In this document: positions 1 to 8,720 of the stretch, piece after piece | Numbering within the stretch: the first letter of the stretch is position 1 | Layout: each line of letters opens with the position of its first letter | Assembly (NCBI RefSeq): GCF_021432065.1 | Contig: NZ_CP090364.1 | Span: 434,001-498,000, forward strand | From: Photobacterium sp. TLY01 | GTDB taxonomy: Bacteria; Pseudomonadota; Gammaproteobacteria; Enterobacterales; Vibrionaceae | DNA length: 64,000 bases | Direction: 5' to 3' | The notes under the pieces: model-generated | What the model saw: only the letters and a program-made list of their open reading frames with translations | Databases searched by the model: none | Told to the model about the DNA's origin: nothing | Position numbers and translations under genes: made by a program

Positions 1-1440
1 AAAATGGTCGGTAAAGCCTGTGGCGTTGAAGGTATCCGTCCGGGCACTTACTGTGAGCCTAAGATGACCACAGTGGGCTCTCAGGACACCACAGGTCCTA
101 TGACCCGTGATGAGCTGAAAGACCTGGCATGCCTGGGCTTCTCTGCTGAGCTGACCATGCAGTCATTCTGTCACACCTCGGCGTATCCTAAGCCAGTGGA
201 TGTCAACACCCACCATACCCTGCCTGATTTCATCATGAACCGTGGCGGTGTCTCGCTGCGTCCTGGTGACGGTGTGATCCACTCCTGGCTGAACCGTATG
301 CTGCTGCCTGATACTGTCGGTACCGGCGGTGACTCGCACACTCGCTTCCCTCTGGGGATCTCGTTCCCGGCAGGCTCTGGTCTGGTGGCGTTCGCAGCGG
401 CAACCGGTGTGATGCCGCTGGATATGCCAGAGTCTATCCTGGTGCGCTTCAAGGGTGAAATGCAAGAAGGTATCACGCTGCGTGATCTGGTGCATGCCAT
501 CCCTTACTACGGTATCAAGCAAGGTCTACTGACCGTAGAGAAAGCCGGCAAGATCAACGAATTCTCCGGCCGCGTACTGGAAATTGAAGGTGTTGAGCAC
601 CTGACGGTTGAGCAGGCATTCGAGCTGTCTGATGCCTCGGCAGAGCGCAGTGCGGCGGGTTGTACAGTGAAACTGTCGCAGGAATCTGTGGCTGAGTACC
701 TGGAATCCAACATTGTGATGCTGAAGTGGATGATCGCGGAAGGTTATGGCGATCGTCGTACCATTGAGCGTCGCATTACTGCAATGCAGGAATGGCTGGA
801 TAATCCGTCACTGATGGAAGCAGACAAAGACGCCGAATATGCTCACGTGATCGAAATCGATCTGGCTGAGATCAAAGAGCCTATTCTGTGTGCACCTAAC
901 GATCCGGACGATGCTCGCCTGCTGTCTGAGGTTCAGGGTACGGAAATCGACGAGGTCTTCATCGGTTCTTGTATGACCAACATCGGTCACTTCCGCGCAG
1001 CCGGTAAGTTGCTGGATAAATTTGGTGGTCAGCTGAACACGCGTTTGTGGGTTGCTCCACCGACTAAGATGGACCGTGATCAACTGACAGAGGAAGGTTA
1101 CTACGGTATCTTCGGCCGTGCCGGTGTCCGTATTGAAACCCCGGGATGTTCACTGTGCATGGGTAACCAGGCACGTGTGGCTGACAAAGCGACTGTAATG
1201 TCTACTTCTACCCGTAACTTCCCTAACCGTCTGGGTACCGGTGCCAATGTGTACCTGTCTTCAGCTGAGCTGGCAGCGGTTGGTGCTATTCTGGGTCGCA
1301 TCCCGACTGTGGAAGAGTACATGGAGTATGCTAAGCAGATTAATGCAACGGCAGCAGATACTTACCGCTATCTGAACTTCCACCGCATGGGTCAGTACAC
1401 CAAGCGAGCGGATGAAGTGATCATTCAGGCTGCGGTATAA
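1..1440 (+). CDS. acnB: Aconitate hydratase B, C-terminal part (5' end outside window)
   Basis: This is the C-terminal ~479 residues of the bifunctional aconitase B / 2-methylisocitrate dehydratase of the TCA cycle; the family is about 865 residues, so roughly the first 386 lie upstream of the window. The frame is open from base 1. The [4Fe-4S] ligands are visible in [10 protein letters not shown] (about residue 324 of this fragment) and [10 protein letters not shown] (about 382), and the substrate-binding stretch [19 protein letters not shown] is intact. It ends in TAA and is followed by a strong hairpin terminator. yacL follows, as in E. coli. The truncation is only the window edge. Confidence 0.97.
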   Translation, partial: KMVGKACGVEGIRPGTYCEPKMTTVGSQDTTGPMTRDELKDLACLGFSAELTMQSFCHTSAYPKPVDVNTHHTLPDFIMNRGGVSLRPGDGVIHSWLNRMLLPDTVGTGGDSHTRFPLGISFPAGSGLVAFAAATGVMPLDMPESILVRFKGEMQEGITLRDLVHAIPYYGIKQGLLTVEKAGKINEFSGRVLEIEGVEHLTVEQAFELSDASAERSAAGCTVKLSQESVAEYLESNIVMLKWMIAEGYGDRRTIERRITAMQEWLDNPSLMEADKDAEYAHVIEIDLAEIKEPILCAPNDPDDARLLSEVQGTEIDEVFIGSCMTNIGHFRAAGKLLDKFGGQLNTRLWVAPPTKMDRDQLTEEGYYGIFGRAGVRIETPGCSLCMGNQARVADKATVMSTSTRNFPNRLGTGANVYLSSAELAAVGAILGRIPTVEEYMEYAKQINATAADTYRYLNFHRMGQYTKRADEVIIQAAV

Positions 1441-1472
1441 TCCTACCCGGCCAGGATCAATGGCAATGAATC

Positions 1473-1505
1473 AAACAGGGAGCCAATGGCTCCCTGTTTT
1501 TTTTC
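1473..1505 (+). terminator. Rho-independent terminator of acnB
   Basis: A perfect 12-bp stem (AAACAGGGAGCC / GGCTCCCTGTTT) with loop AAT runs directly into a T tract. The remaining 230 bases to yacL show no convincing gene or RNA. Confidence 0.9.
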
Positions 1506-1738
1506 TTCTTTTGGTACTGAGCTAGGTTTCTCCCTGCACCAGCTCAGCGCGCTCAGGTTTCGAAGACTGCACATTGCAGCTTCAGGTTGCATTTTGAGCG
1601 GGTTCCTGACAAGGTGCGCGGCGAAATGATCCCGGCTCCCTTCACTCCAGGCAGTATGCGGACGATAGTTAATGAGTGCGCCGCCTGACGGTAAGACACC
1701 TATCACTAAAAAACGAATCACAATAATAAAGGGCAGGT

Positions 1739-2107
1739 ATGGACTACGAATTTAAGAAAAACATGCTGGACGGCAGCTATCATGTGGTTTTTTCTATGGG
1801 GCATGAAGCCCTTGGCCGCTGGCTGGTGGAAGAAGTGCAGTCTGATGAGGCAAAGATAGCCTTGATCCTGAATCAACTTGGTGCACTGAAAGGCACCACG
1901 AGTGAGTGGCGGTTAAGCGGGGAAGAAATGACACTGATTCTGGAAGATAACGAAGCCATCGTTCAGGCTAATTATTTGTTTTTTCAAGATGAAGATCAGC
2001 TGGATGAAGATATGAGTCATTATGACGATGAAGCAGTTTCCCTGTGTGGCTTCGAGGATCTTGAACAAGTTTTGCATGCTTGGCGTGCATTCATTCGCGG
2101 ACGATAA
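1739..2107 (+). CDS. yacL: YacL family protein (UPF0231)
   Basis: A 122-residue acidic cytoplasmic protein beginning [20 protein letters not shown], matching the UPF0231/YacL family in length and start. No signal peptide, membrane segment or catalytic motif is visible, and the family's biochemical role is not established. The start is supported by an AGGGCAGG-like ribosome site. It sits immediately after acnB, the same neighbour as in enteric bacteria. Its terminator hairpin also carries an NtrC-like site for the downstream glnK-amtB operon. Confidence 0.9.
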   Translation: MDYEFKKNMLDGSYHVVFSMGHEALGRWLVEEVQSDEAKIALILNQLGALKGTTSEWRLSGEEMTLILEDNEAIVQANYLFFQDEDQLDEDMSHYDDEAVSLCGFEDLEQVLHAWRAFIRGR

Positions 2108-2154
2108 GCGTCAGATTCAGTGTAAATTCCTGCTTTGCTTCTTTTCGGGGAATG

Positions 2155-2182
2155 AACCGCACCACCATGGTGCGGTTTTTTT
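2155..2182 (+). terminator. Rho-independent terminator of yacL
   Basis: A 10-bp perfect stem (AACCGCACCA / TGGTGCGGTT) with a CCA loop is followed by seven T. The same palindrome matches an NtrC box (see the overlapping regulatory entry). Confidence 0.85.
2158..2174 (+). promoter_or_regulatory. Putative NtrC (GlnG) binding site upstream of glnK
   Basis: CGCACCA-CCA-TGGTGCG fits the dyad consensus TGCACCA-N3-TGGTGCA at 12 of 14 arm positions and is fully palindromic. Its centre is about 85-95 bp upstream of the transcription start expected from the sigma-54 promoter at 2237-2252, a usual range for an enhancer. It is embedded in the yacL terminator stem, so symmetry alone is not proof. Nitrogen-limitation control of glnK-amtB is established in related bacteria. 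Confidence 0.6.
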
Positions 2183-2236
2183 GTGCAACTTTTCTGTTGT
2201 TTATTTAAGTTTATGTTTATTAAGAGTTTTCAAAGT

Positions 2237-2252
2237 TGGCACGAAGCTTGTT
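2237..2252 (+). promoter_or_regulatory. Sigma-54 (RpoN) promoter of glnK-amtB
   Basis: TGGCAC-N5-TTGTT matches the -24/-12 consensus TGGCAC-N5-TTGCW with one mismatch and keeps the invariant GG and the TG of the -12 element. It is 49 bp upstream of the glnK start codon. No good sigma-70 promoter is apparent here. Confidence 0.8.
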
Positions 2253-2300
2253 TATTAACCTGTGTATGTTAGGGATGCACAGGTTTAAGGAGCAAGGTTA

Positions 2301-2639
2301 ATGAAACTCATCAATGCAATAATCAAACCTTTTAAGTTGGATGATGTGCGTGAAGCACTGGCGGACGTCGGGGTTGAGGGGATGACCGTTTCTGAGGTCA
2401 AAGGATTTGGTCGTCAGAAAGGGCACACTGAACTGTACCGCGGTGCGGAATACCAGGTTGATTTCCTGCCTAAGGTCAAGCTGGAAATCGCCACCCAGGC
2501 GGAGAACCTGGACATCATTCTTGAAGCCATCACCAAGGCGGCGCATACCGGCAAAATCGGTGACGGTAAGATTTTTGTTTACGACCTGGACCATGCGGTA
2601 CGTATCCGTACCGGTGAGACAGACGCAGAAGCATTATAA
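2301..2639 (+). CDS. glnK: P-II family nitrogen regulatory protein GlnK
   Basis: A 112-residue P-II signal protein. The uridylylation site Tyr51 lies in the T-loop (ELYRGAEYQVDF), and the B-loop glycines (THTGKIGDGKIF region, about residues 82-93) that bind ATP/ADP are present. It senses 2-oxoglutarate and adenylate charge and gates the ammonium channel encoded next door. The ribosome site AAGGAG is well placed. Linkage to amtB and the sigma-54 promoter identify it as GlnK rather than GlnB. The gap to amtB is only 29 bp, so the two form an operon. Confidence 0.95.
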   Translation: MKLINAIIKPFKLDDVREALADVGVEGMTVSEVKGFGRQKGHTELYRGAEYQVDFLPKVKLEIATQAENLDIILEAITKAAHTGKIGDGKIFVYDLDHAVRIRTGETDAEAL

Positions 2640-2668
2640 CAACAAGATGTGATAAGAGGACGACAACC

Positions 2669-3898
2669 ATGGAATTATCAACAACGGTGACAGAGCTGCG
2701 CTACGCGCTCGACACATTCTTTTTCCTGATCTCTGGTGCCCTGGTCATGTGGATGGCTGCTGGCTTTGCCATGCTCGAAGCCGGCCTGGTGCGCTCAAAA
2801 AATACGACTGAAATTTTAACCAAAAACTTTTGTCTGTACGCCATTGCCTGCACCATGTACCTGATTGTGGGTTATCACATCATGTATGTCGATAACGGCG
2901 AAGGGGGCTGGCTGCCTTCATTCGGTACCTTATTCGGGACTCAGGCGGAAGGGGCTGACCACTCGCTGGAATCAGACTTCTTCTTCCAGGTAGTCTTTGT
3001 TGCGACAGCCATGTCTGTGGTTTCAGGGGCTGTTGCTGAACGCATGAAGTTGTGGGCTTTCCTGGTATTCTCAGTGGTTCTGACGGCTGTGATTTACCCG
3101 GTTGAAGGTTACTGGACCTGGGGCGGTGGCTTCCTGTCGGCCGCTGGTTTTAGTGACTTTGCCGGCTCAGGGATTGTGCATATGGCGGGTGCGTCTGCGG
3201 CACTGGCTGGTGTGTTGCTGCTGGGGGCTCGTAAAGGCAAATACGGTAAAAATGGTGAAATCCTGCCGATTCCCGGTTCAAACATGCCGTTGGCGACTCT
3301 GGGTACTTTTATCCTGTGGTTTGGCTGGTTCGGCTTCAACGGCGGTTCGCAGCTGATGATTTCCGATTTCGAGAACGCAACGGCTGTGGGTAAAATTTTC
3401 CTCAACACCAATGCCGCCGCCGCAGCGGGTGCCATCGCCGCACTGGCTGTGTGTAAAACCACCTGGGGTAAAGCCGATCTGACCATGATTCTCAATGGTG
3501 CATTGGCGGGCCTGGTGGCGATCACCGCTGATCCGCTGTCTCCATCACCGATGTCTGCGGTGATTATCGGTGTGATTGCCGGTGCACTGGTTGTCTTCAG
3601 TATCATCGGTCTGGACAAGCTGAAAATCGATGATCCTGTCGGTGCAATTTCAGTACATGGTGTGTGCGGTTTCTTCGGGCTGATGGTGGTACCGTTCAGC
3701 AACACAGATGCCAGCTTTGGTGCTCAGCTGCTGGGTGCAGTGGTGATTTTCGCCTGGGTATTTGGTGCGAGTCTGGCCGTATGGGCCATCCTGAAAGCGA
3801 CCATGGGAATCCGTGTCAGCGAAGAGGAAGAAATGGCAGGTATGGATTTACACGACTGTGGTATCGATGCTTACCCTGAGTTTGTCAGTGTGAAGTGA
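2669..3898 (+). CDS. amtB: Ammonium transporter AmtB
   Basis: A 409-residue inner-membrane channel of the Amt/Rh family with about eleven hydrophobic segments. The pore twin histidines are seen in GIVHMAGASAALAG (about residue 171) and SVHGVCGFFG (about 330). The gene has an AGAGGA ribosome site and follows glnK by 29 bp; GlnK blocks AmtB when nitrogen is sufficient. A strong hairpin terminator ends the operon. Length and ends are normal for the family. The N terminus could be either a cleaved signal or a first membrane segment; this is not decidable here. Confidence 0.96.
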   Translation: MELSTTVTELRYALDTFFFLISGALVMWMAAGFAMLEAGLVRSKNTTEILTKNFCLYAIACTMYLIVGYHIMYVDNGEGGWLPSFGTLFGTQAEGADHSLESDFFFQVVFVATAMSVVSGAVAERMKLWAFLVFSVVLTAVIYPVEGYWTWGGGFLSAAGFSDFAGSGIVHMAGASAALAGVLLLGARKGKYGKNGEILPIPGSNMPLATLGTFILWFGWFGFNGGSQLMISDFENATAVGKIFLNTNAAAAAGAIAALAVCKTTWGKADLTMILNGALAGLVAITADPLSPSPMSAVIIGVIAGALVVFSIIGLDKLKIDDPVGAISVHGVCGFFGLMVVPFSNTDASFGAQLLGAVVIFAWVFGASLAVWAILKATMGIRVSEEEEMAGMDLHDCGIDAYPEFVSVK

Positions 3899-3932
3899 TT
3901 ACTTTAAAGTTGAGCTAATTCACATAAATATC

Positions 3933-3962
3933 AAAAACGCTGCCTAATGGCAGCGTTTTTTT
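3933..3962 (+). terminator. Rho-independent terminator of glnK-amtB
   Basis: The stem AAAACGCTGCC / GGCAGCGTTTT with loop TAAT runs into a T tract, 35 bp after the amtB stop. Confidence 0.92.
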
Positions 3963-3983
3963 GTGTTCCTTTGTTTCAACGCA

Positions 3984-4011
3984 TTGTTGGCTGAAGCAGC
4001 TACAGTATAAT
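3984..4011 (+). promoter_or_regulatory. Sigma-70 promoter of the fbp iron uptake genes
   Basis: A perfect -10 TATAAT (4006-4011) and a -35 TTGTTG (3984-3989) are separated by 16 bp. The expected start point falls inside the adjacent Fur box. Confidence 0.75.
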
Positions 4012-4016
4012 TGAGC

Positions 4017-4035
4017 GATACTGATAAACGTTATC
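4017..4035 (+). promoter_or_regulatory. Fur box upstream of fbpA
   Basis: GATACTGATAAACGTTATC matches the 19-bp Fur consensus GATAATGATAATCATTATC at 16 positions. It overlaps the expected transcription start of the TATAAT promoter, a classic iron-repression arrangement, and agrees with the ferric-iron importer downstream. Confidence 0.85.
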
Positions 4036-4063
4036 ATTCATTTTTGTATTAAGGGAATGCTCA

Positions 4064-5077
4064 ATGAAAAAACTGCTCGCTTCTGCTGTATTACTTGGTC
4101 TGTCGTCACCGCAAATGGTTCAGGCGGCCGAAGAAGTCAACGTCTACTCTCTACGCCAGCCGTTTTTGATTGAGCCGATGCTGAAAGAATTTACGGATGA
4201 AACCGGCATTCAGGTCAACGTAAAATTTGCCAAAGATGGCATTGCTGAAAAACTGGCTCAGGAAGGCGAATACAGCCCGGCCGATGTGATTCTGACCGTT
4301 GACATCAGCCGTCTGGCAGAATTGAGCGATAAAGGCCTGGTTCAGGCGGTTGACAGTGATGTGATTGACAAGAATGTTCCGGCTCAGTACCGCGATTCTG
4401 ATGATGAGTGGTTTGCCTTGACGTTACGTACCCGCAGTGTGTACTCATCCAGAGAACGTGTCGGCCGTCTGCCAGCCAGTTTTGATTATCTGGATCTGGC
4501 GAAACCTGAGTGGAAAGGCAAAATCTGCACCCGCTCCGGTAAGCACCCTTACAATATTTCCCTGGTCTCCTCGATGATTGCCCATTACGGCGAAGCGGAA
4601 ACCAAAACCTGGCTTGAAGGTGTGAAGGCGAACCTGGCGCGTAAACCTCAGGGTAACGACCGTGGTCAGGTGAAAGCGGTGAAAGAAGGCCTGTGTGATC
4701 TGGCCATTGGTAACAGCTACTACCTGGGCAATATGCTGAGTGATGAAAACCAGAAATCATGGGCAGAAGCGGTTTACATTAACTTCCCGGGCCAGCAGGC
4801 GAACGGTACTCATGTCAATATCAGTGGGATGGCAATGGCTAAGTATGCGCCGAATAAAGCCAATGCCCAGAAACTGATGGAATTCCTGACATCAGACAAA
4901 GCCCAGCACATGTACGCTGAAGTGAACTTTGAATACCCGGTGAAAGCGGGTGTCGAGCGCTCAGAGCTGGTGGCATCCTGGGGGGATTTCAAGGCTGATA
5001 CACTGCCACTGGAGAAGGTTGCTGAGTATCACAATGCTGCGACCAAACTGCTGGATGAAGTGCAGTTTGATCTGTAA
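4064..5077 (+). CDS. fbpA: Periplasmic ferric iron-binding protein of an Fe(3+) ABC transporter
   Basis: A 337-residue substrate-binding protein of the FbpA/FutA/IdiA group. A signal peptide is visible (MKKLLASAVLLGLSSPQMVQA, cleavage near residue 21-22). The mature protein starts EEVNVYSLRQPFLIEPML and keeps the paired tyrosines (NSYYLGNM, about residue 218-221) that bind iron in this family. A Fur box and promoter precede it. It delivers periplasmic ferric iron to the permease and ATPase encoded downstream. A hairpin with a T tract separates it from fbpB and may reduce downstream transcription so that the binding protein is made in excess. Confidence 0.92.
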   Translation: MKKLLASAVLLGLSSPQMVQAAEEVNVYSLRQPFLIEPMLKEFTDETGIQVNVKFAKDGIAEKLAQEGEYSPADVILTVDISRLAELSDKGLVQAVDSDVIDKNVPAQYRDSDDEWFALTLRTRSVYSSRERVGRLPASFDYLDLAKPEWKGKICTRSGKHPYNISLVSSMIAHYGEAETKTWLEGVKANLARKPQGNDRGQVKAVKEGLCDLAIGNSYYLGNMLSDENQKSWAEAVYINFPGQQANGTHVNISGMAMAKYAPNKANAQKLMEFLTSDKAQHMYAEVNFEYPVKAGVERSELVASWGDFKADTLPLEKVAEYHNAATKLLDEVQFDL

Positions 5078-5091
5078 GTAAAAGAAAAAAC

Positions 5092-5113
5092 AGGGGTCGG
5101 TAGGCCCCTTTTT
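5092..5113 (+). terminator. Hairpin/attenuator between fbpA and fbpB
   Basis: The stem AGGGGTC / GGCCCCT (one G-U pair) with loop GGTA is followed by five T. There is no obvious new promoter before fbpB, so partial read-through is the likeliest reading. Confidence 0.65.
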
Positions 5114-5219
5114 ATCGATTGTCTGGTATCTTTGGGGGCGTTTTTTTCGCGAACCGCTTGGACGCATGTGTTGCCCTGTGTTGGGCAAGGCTTTCCCGTG
5201 TCAGCTCAAGGATACTAAG

Positions 5220-6857
5220 TTGTCGGCAATGAAAGACAGATACCCTATTTGGAAAACCAGCGGCTGGACGTTTGGTGTGTTACTGGTTTTGCCCATTTTA
5301 GCCATTTTCTATACGGCGCTGGGGGAATCAGATCAGGTGTTTGCCCATCTGATGAGCACAGTGATGGGAACTTATACCCTCAATACACTGGTGCTGGTCG
5401 CTGGCACGGCATTATTGGCTGCGTTGTTTGGCTTGCCCGCCGCCTGGTTTATGGCCATGTGCCGACTGCCGGGTGAAAAGTGGCTGCAATGGGCCTTAGT
5501 CCTGCCATTGGCGATGCCGGGCTACATCATCGGCTACATCTATACCGACTGGTTTGATTATGCTGGACCGGTACAAATTCTGCTGCGCGACTGGTTTGGC
5601 TGGCAAAGTTATCAGGACTACTGGTTTCCGGATATCCGAACCTTGGGCGGTGCGTGTCTGGTGCTGGCTTTAGTGCTTTATCCTTATATCTATCTGCTTG
5701 CCCGCACGGCATTTATGGAACAGAGTGCCAGCTTGCTGCAGTCAGCCCGTTTACTGCGCTGTTCGCCGCTGGAGAGCTTCCGGCGTATTTCTCTGCCTCT
5801 GGCCCGGCCTTCCATTGCGGTTGGCCTGTCTTTGATTGCGATGGAAACCTTAGGCGATTTTGGCACGGTCAGTTACTTCGCTGTTCATTCTCTGACTACG
5901 GCGGTCTACGACACCTGGCTGGGTTATTCCAATCTCAACGCTGCGGCAAAAATTTCTGCCATGATGCTGCTGGCCATTTTTTTGCTGATCAGTGCAGAGC
6001 GGTTCAGCCGTCGTCGTCAAAAACTATTTCAGCAACACAGTGAACCGAATGAAGATATCCGCTATCGTCTGTCTGGCTGGAAGAAGTGGCTGGCACTGAG
6101 CTGGTGCTGGGGACTGATTGGATTTGCTTTTCTTCTGCCACTCCTTCAATTGCTTTATTATGCCTGGCAGTATTTCGCCGATAGCTGGAATTCGGCATTC
6201 AGGCAGTTCAGCATCAATAGCTTGATTGTCTCGGTGAGTGCTGCTCTGTTGGCGGTTGCTGTTGCACTGCTGGTCAATTTTTATCATCGTCTGGATGGCC
6301 GTCGCTCCAGCATCGCCCCGATGCGCTTAAGTGTAATGGGGTATGCCGTCCCCGGTACTGTGCTGGCAATTGGTGTGATGATCCCGCTGACCACGGCCGA
6401 TCATTGGCTCAATGATTTGGCTCGGTATATGGACTGGGGACGCCCTGGACTCTTTTTCTCCGGCACTGTGTTTGCCATGATTTTTGCTTTTGTGGTGCGC
6501 TTTGGTGCGGTTGCCGTGGGCAGTATTGAAAGCAGCCTGGCCAAAATACCGCCGTCGTTGGATATGGCGGCCAAGACCATGGGCTGCGGCCCGATGTCGA
6601 TGCTGAGGCGCGTGCATTTGCCGCTCATCCGGCGGGGCTGCCTGATCGCGGGTCTGCTGGTCTTCATTGAGTCGATGAAGGAGCTGAACGCCGCGCTGTT
6701 ACTGCGGCCATTTAACTTTGAAACTCTGGCAACCTATGTCTTCAACTATGCCTCAGATGAGCAGCTGGAGCTGGCCGCGATGCCAGCGATTCTGCTGGTG
6801 CTGGTCGGCTTGGTGCCTTTGGTTGTTGTCAACCGTTCATTGGAGCAATCACACTGA
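5220..6857 (+). CDS. fbpB: Iron(III) ABC transporter permease (TTG start)
   Basis: An inner-membrane permease of the FbpB type made of two fused permease halves, each with about six membrane segments and an EAA-like loop (ESFRRISLPLARPS, and SMLRRVHLPLIRRG in the second half), 545 residues from the chosen start. The start is set at TTG 5220 because AAGGAT lies six bases upstream. The next in-frame ATG (5229) would be 15 bases away, and an ATG at 5166 lacks a ribosome site. The stop overlaps the fbpC start by one base (TGATG), implying translational coupling. It moves iron across the inner membrane using FbpC. Confidence 0.88.
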   Translation: MSAMKDRYPIWKTSGWTFGVLLVLPILAIFYTALGESDQVFAHLMSTVMGTYTLNTLVLVAGTALLAALFGLPAAWFMAMCRLPGEKWLQWALVLPLAMPGYIIGYIYTDWFDYAGPVQILLRDWFGWQSYQDYWFPDIRTLGGACLVLALVLYPYIYLLARTAFMEQSASLLQSARLLRCSPLESFRRISLPLARPSIAVGLSLIAMETLGDFGTVSYFAVHSLTTAVYDTWLGYSNLNAAAKISAMMLLAIFLLISAERFSRRRQKLFQQHSEPNEDIRYRLSGWKKWLALSWCWGLIGFAFLLPLLQLLYYAWQYFADSWNSAFRQFSINSLIVSVSAALLAVAVALLVNFYHRLDGRRSSIAPMRLSVMGYAVPGTVLAIGVMIPLTTADHWLNDLARYMDWGRPGLFFSGTVFAMIFAFVVRFGAVAVGSIESSLAKIPPSLDMAAKTMGCGPMSMLRRVHLPLIRRGCLIAGLLVFIESMKELNAALLLRPFNFETLATYVFNYASDEQLELAAMPAILLVLVGLVPLVVVNRSLEQSH

Positions 6858-7894
6858 TGAGTCATGCGTTATCTGTCCATAATCTGACCTGTCGTTATAA
6901 CGGTCACGCCGTACTGGAAAATCTGTCTCTGGTGGTGGAAGACAATGAAATCATCTGTTTGTTAGGGGCCAGCGGCTGCGGGAAAACAACCTTGCTCAAA
7001 GCTATTGCCGGTTTATTACCCCAAGAGCAGGGGGAGTTGCGGATCAATGGCCGGACAGTGGTGGATGCCGTGACCTGGGTGCCACCGGAAAATCGTCATA
7101 TAGGGATGATTTTCCAGGATTATGCGTTGTTTCCCCATCTGACGGTGGCGGAGAATATCGCCTTTGGTCTGCGGGACTGGGAAAAAAACAGTGCGCAAAC
7201 CAAAGTAGAAGAAATGCTGTCGCTGGTCAGGCTGGAAAACCTTGGTCAGCGTTACCCGCATCAGTTATCCGGGGGGCAACAACAGCGTGTGGCGATTGCG
7301 CGGGCCCTGGCGTGCGAGCCGGATCTGATCTTGCTGGATGAACCGTTTTCGAATATTGATACTCAGGTGCGCCATGGTCTGATTCGGGAAATACGGCGAA
7401 TCTTCAAGGCGCAGGGGGTCACGGCTATCTTTGTGACGCACAGCCGGGAGGAAGCCTTTGCTTTCGCAGATAAGCTGGCAGTGATGCACAATGGTGTAAT
7501 CGAACAGTTTGGTACCGCAGCGGAGCTTTACTATCAGCCCTGCAGCCGCTTTGTCGCCGATTTTCTGGGCGCGGGGTCTTATCTGCCGGCCACTGTCGGG
7601 CATGATGAATTATTGACGCCGTTTGGCCGTATTGAGCTGGCTAAAGCCGTGATCTTTGGCGAAGGCAAGCATGTTGAGTGGCTTGTCAGGCCACAAAATC
7701 TGAAGCTGACACCAGCGGAAGACGGGGAAGGAGTGATCCTGGAGCAGCAATTTATGGGAGACAGTTGCCGCTACACTGTGGACTATGAGGGGCACCACTT
7801 AATCGTGAATACCCCCATGATCCTGCAAACCGGTCAGCGCGTATCCGTAGAGCTGGATTTATACCAGCCCAGGATACTTGCTGCTGCCAGTTAA
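6857..7894 (+). CDS. fbpC: Iron(III) ABC transporter ATP-binding protein
   Basis: A 345-residue ABC ATPase with Walker A GASGCGKTT (about residues 37-45), signature LSGGQQQRVAIARAL (about 136), Walker B LILLDEPFSNID (about 158) and a switch histidine in FVTHSREEA. The C-terminal ~110 residues form a TOBE-like regulatory domain, as usual in FbpC. It energises FbpB. It overlaps fbpB by one base, completing the fbpABC set. It converges with litR 9 bp downstream with no clear terminator between. Confidence 0.92.
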   Translation: MSHALSVHNLTCRYNGHAVLENLSLVVEDNEIICLLGASGCGKTTLLKAIAGLLPQEQGELRINGRTVVDAVTWVPPENRHIGMIFQDYALFPHLTVAENIAFGLRDWEKNSAQTKVEEMLSLVRLENLGQRYPHQLSGGQQQRVAIARALACEPDLILLDEPFSNIDTQVRHGLIREIRRIFKAQGVTAIFVTHSREEAFAFADKLAVMHNGVIEQFGTAAELYYQPCSRFVADFLGAGSYLPATVGHDELLTPFGRIELAKAVIFGEGKHVEWLVRPQNLKLTPAEDGEGVILEQQFMGDSCRYTVDYEGHHLIVNTPMILQTGQRVSVELDLYQPRILAAAS

Positions 7895-7903
7895 CGGCAA
7901 CTG

Positions 7904-8512
7904 TTATGCCTGCGGGAACATTAGGCTGATGTAAGCGTCGGCCTGTGTTTGCATGCTGTTTTTGTCTGGTTCAATGTTGGCGCGCAAATACAGCACATAA
8001 CATAAACCATGAAGCAGCCAGGTCAGATCATAAGAGGTGATATCCGTACTGAGCTGACCATCCTGCTTGCCTTGCTCGAAGATGTTTGTCAGCTGTTTCA
8101 GGTTCGGACGGTTTGCATCAAGAAACTGCGGCCAGGTTTCTGTCCTGACAGAAGTACTCCACTCAAACCAGACCTTTAACCAGTCTTGCTGTTCGATAAC
8201 CGCATCTATCATATAGCCGGTGATGCAGCTCAAATGACTATGCAGGGTATCGTGCTCTTCTCCCAGACACAGATTCAGCAGTTCATTAAAATTTCTTTCT
8301 ACCTGTGACAGAACTTGTTCGACAAGCGCTTCACGGGTCGGAAAATAATTGAAGACCGTTGCCACGGAGACATTGGCCATATCAGCAATGTCGGCATGTC
8401 CTGCTCGTCCTATGCCGCGGCGGGCAAACACTTCCAGCGCACACTTGAGAAGTTGTTGTTTTCGTTTCTCAGGTGAGAGACGCGTCCTCGTTTTTTTAAC
8501 TATGGTGTCCAT
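7904..8512 (-). CDS. litR: LitR/HapR/LuxR family quorum-sensing master regulator (TetR type)
   Basis: A 202-residue TetR-fold regulator with an N-terminal helix-turn-helix (IADMANVSVATVFNYFPTRE, about residues 42-61) and the ligand/dimer domain typical of V. harveyi LuxR, V. cholerae HapR and V. fischeri LitR. It is divergent from hpt, the location used by Vibrionaceae for this gene. In those species it controls luminescence, protease, biofilm and competence genes at high cell density, and its mRNA is repressed by Qrr sRNAs at low density. A matching pairing site covers its ribosome site here. It is full length, with normal start and DNA-binding helix. Confidence 0.93.
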   Translation of the reverse strand: MDTIVKKTRTRLSPEKRKQQLLKCALEVFARRGIGRAGHADIADMANVSVATVFNYFPTREALVEQVLSQVERNFNELLNLCLGEEHDTLHSHLSCITGYMIDAVIEQQDWLKVWFEWSTSVRTETWPQFLDANRPNLKQLTNIFEQGKQDGQLSTDITSYDLTWLLHGLCYVLYLRANIEPDKNSMQTQADAYISLMFPQA

Positions 8513-8520
8513 GCTACAAA

Positions 8521-8534
8521 TTCCCTAGCCAATC
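8521..8534 (-). promoter_or_regulatory. Candidate Qrr sRNA pairing site in the litR mRNA leader
   Basis: Read as mRNA, TTGGCTAGG lies 13-21 bases before the litR ATG and is the exact complement of CCTAGCCAA, the conserved seed region of Vibrio Qrr RNAs as I recall it. It overlaps the AGGGAA ribosome site, so pairing would block translation. The Qrr genes themselves are not in the window. Confidence 0.65.
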
Positions 8535-8720
8535 GATTTATATGCACTTTGCTTAATAACTCTACCTCAGCAATGGATTTGGTTCAATCTGATTTATACT
8601 CGTTGTGTCATATGGCTCGAATAATTGAAGCAATAACTTTTCTTGTTCAAGGATGGTAGAATAGCGTTTTAGTAATCACAGAGACCCATGTGCATGCCAA
8701 ATGCGCATATGGAGAGATAA

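Noticed and set aside
1..3. Apparent truncation of acnB
   Set aside because: It is the window edge; the frame is open at base 1 and there is no sign of a broken gene.
2022..2258. 78-codon frame overlapping the yacL end
   Set aside because: It runs through the terminator, NtrC site and sigma-54 promoter of glnK, which explain this DNA better.
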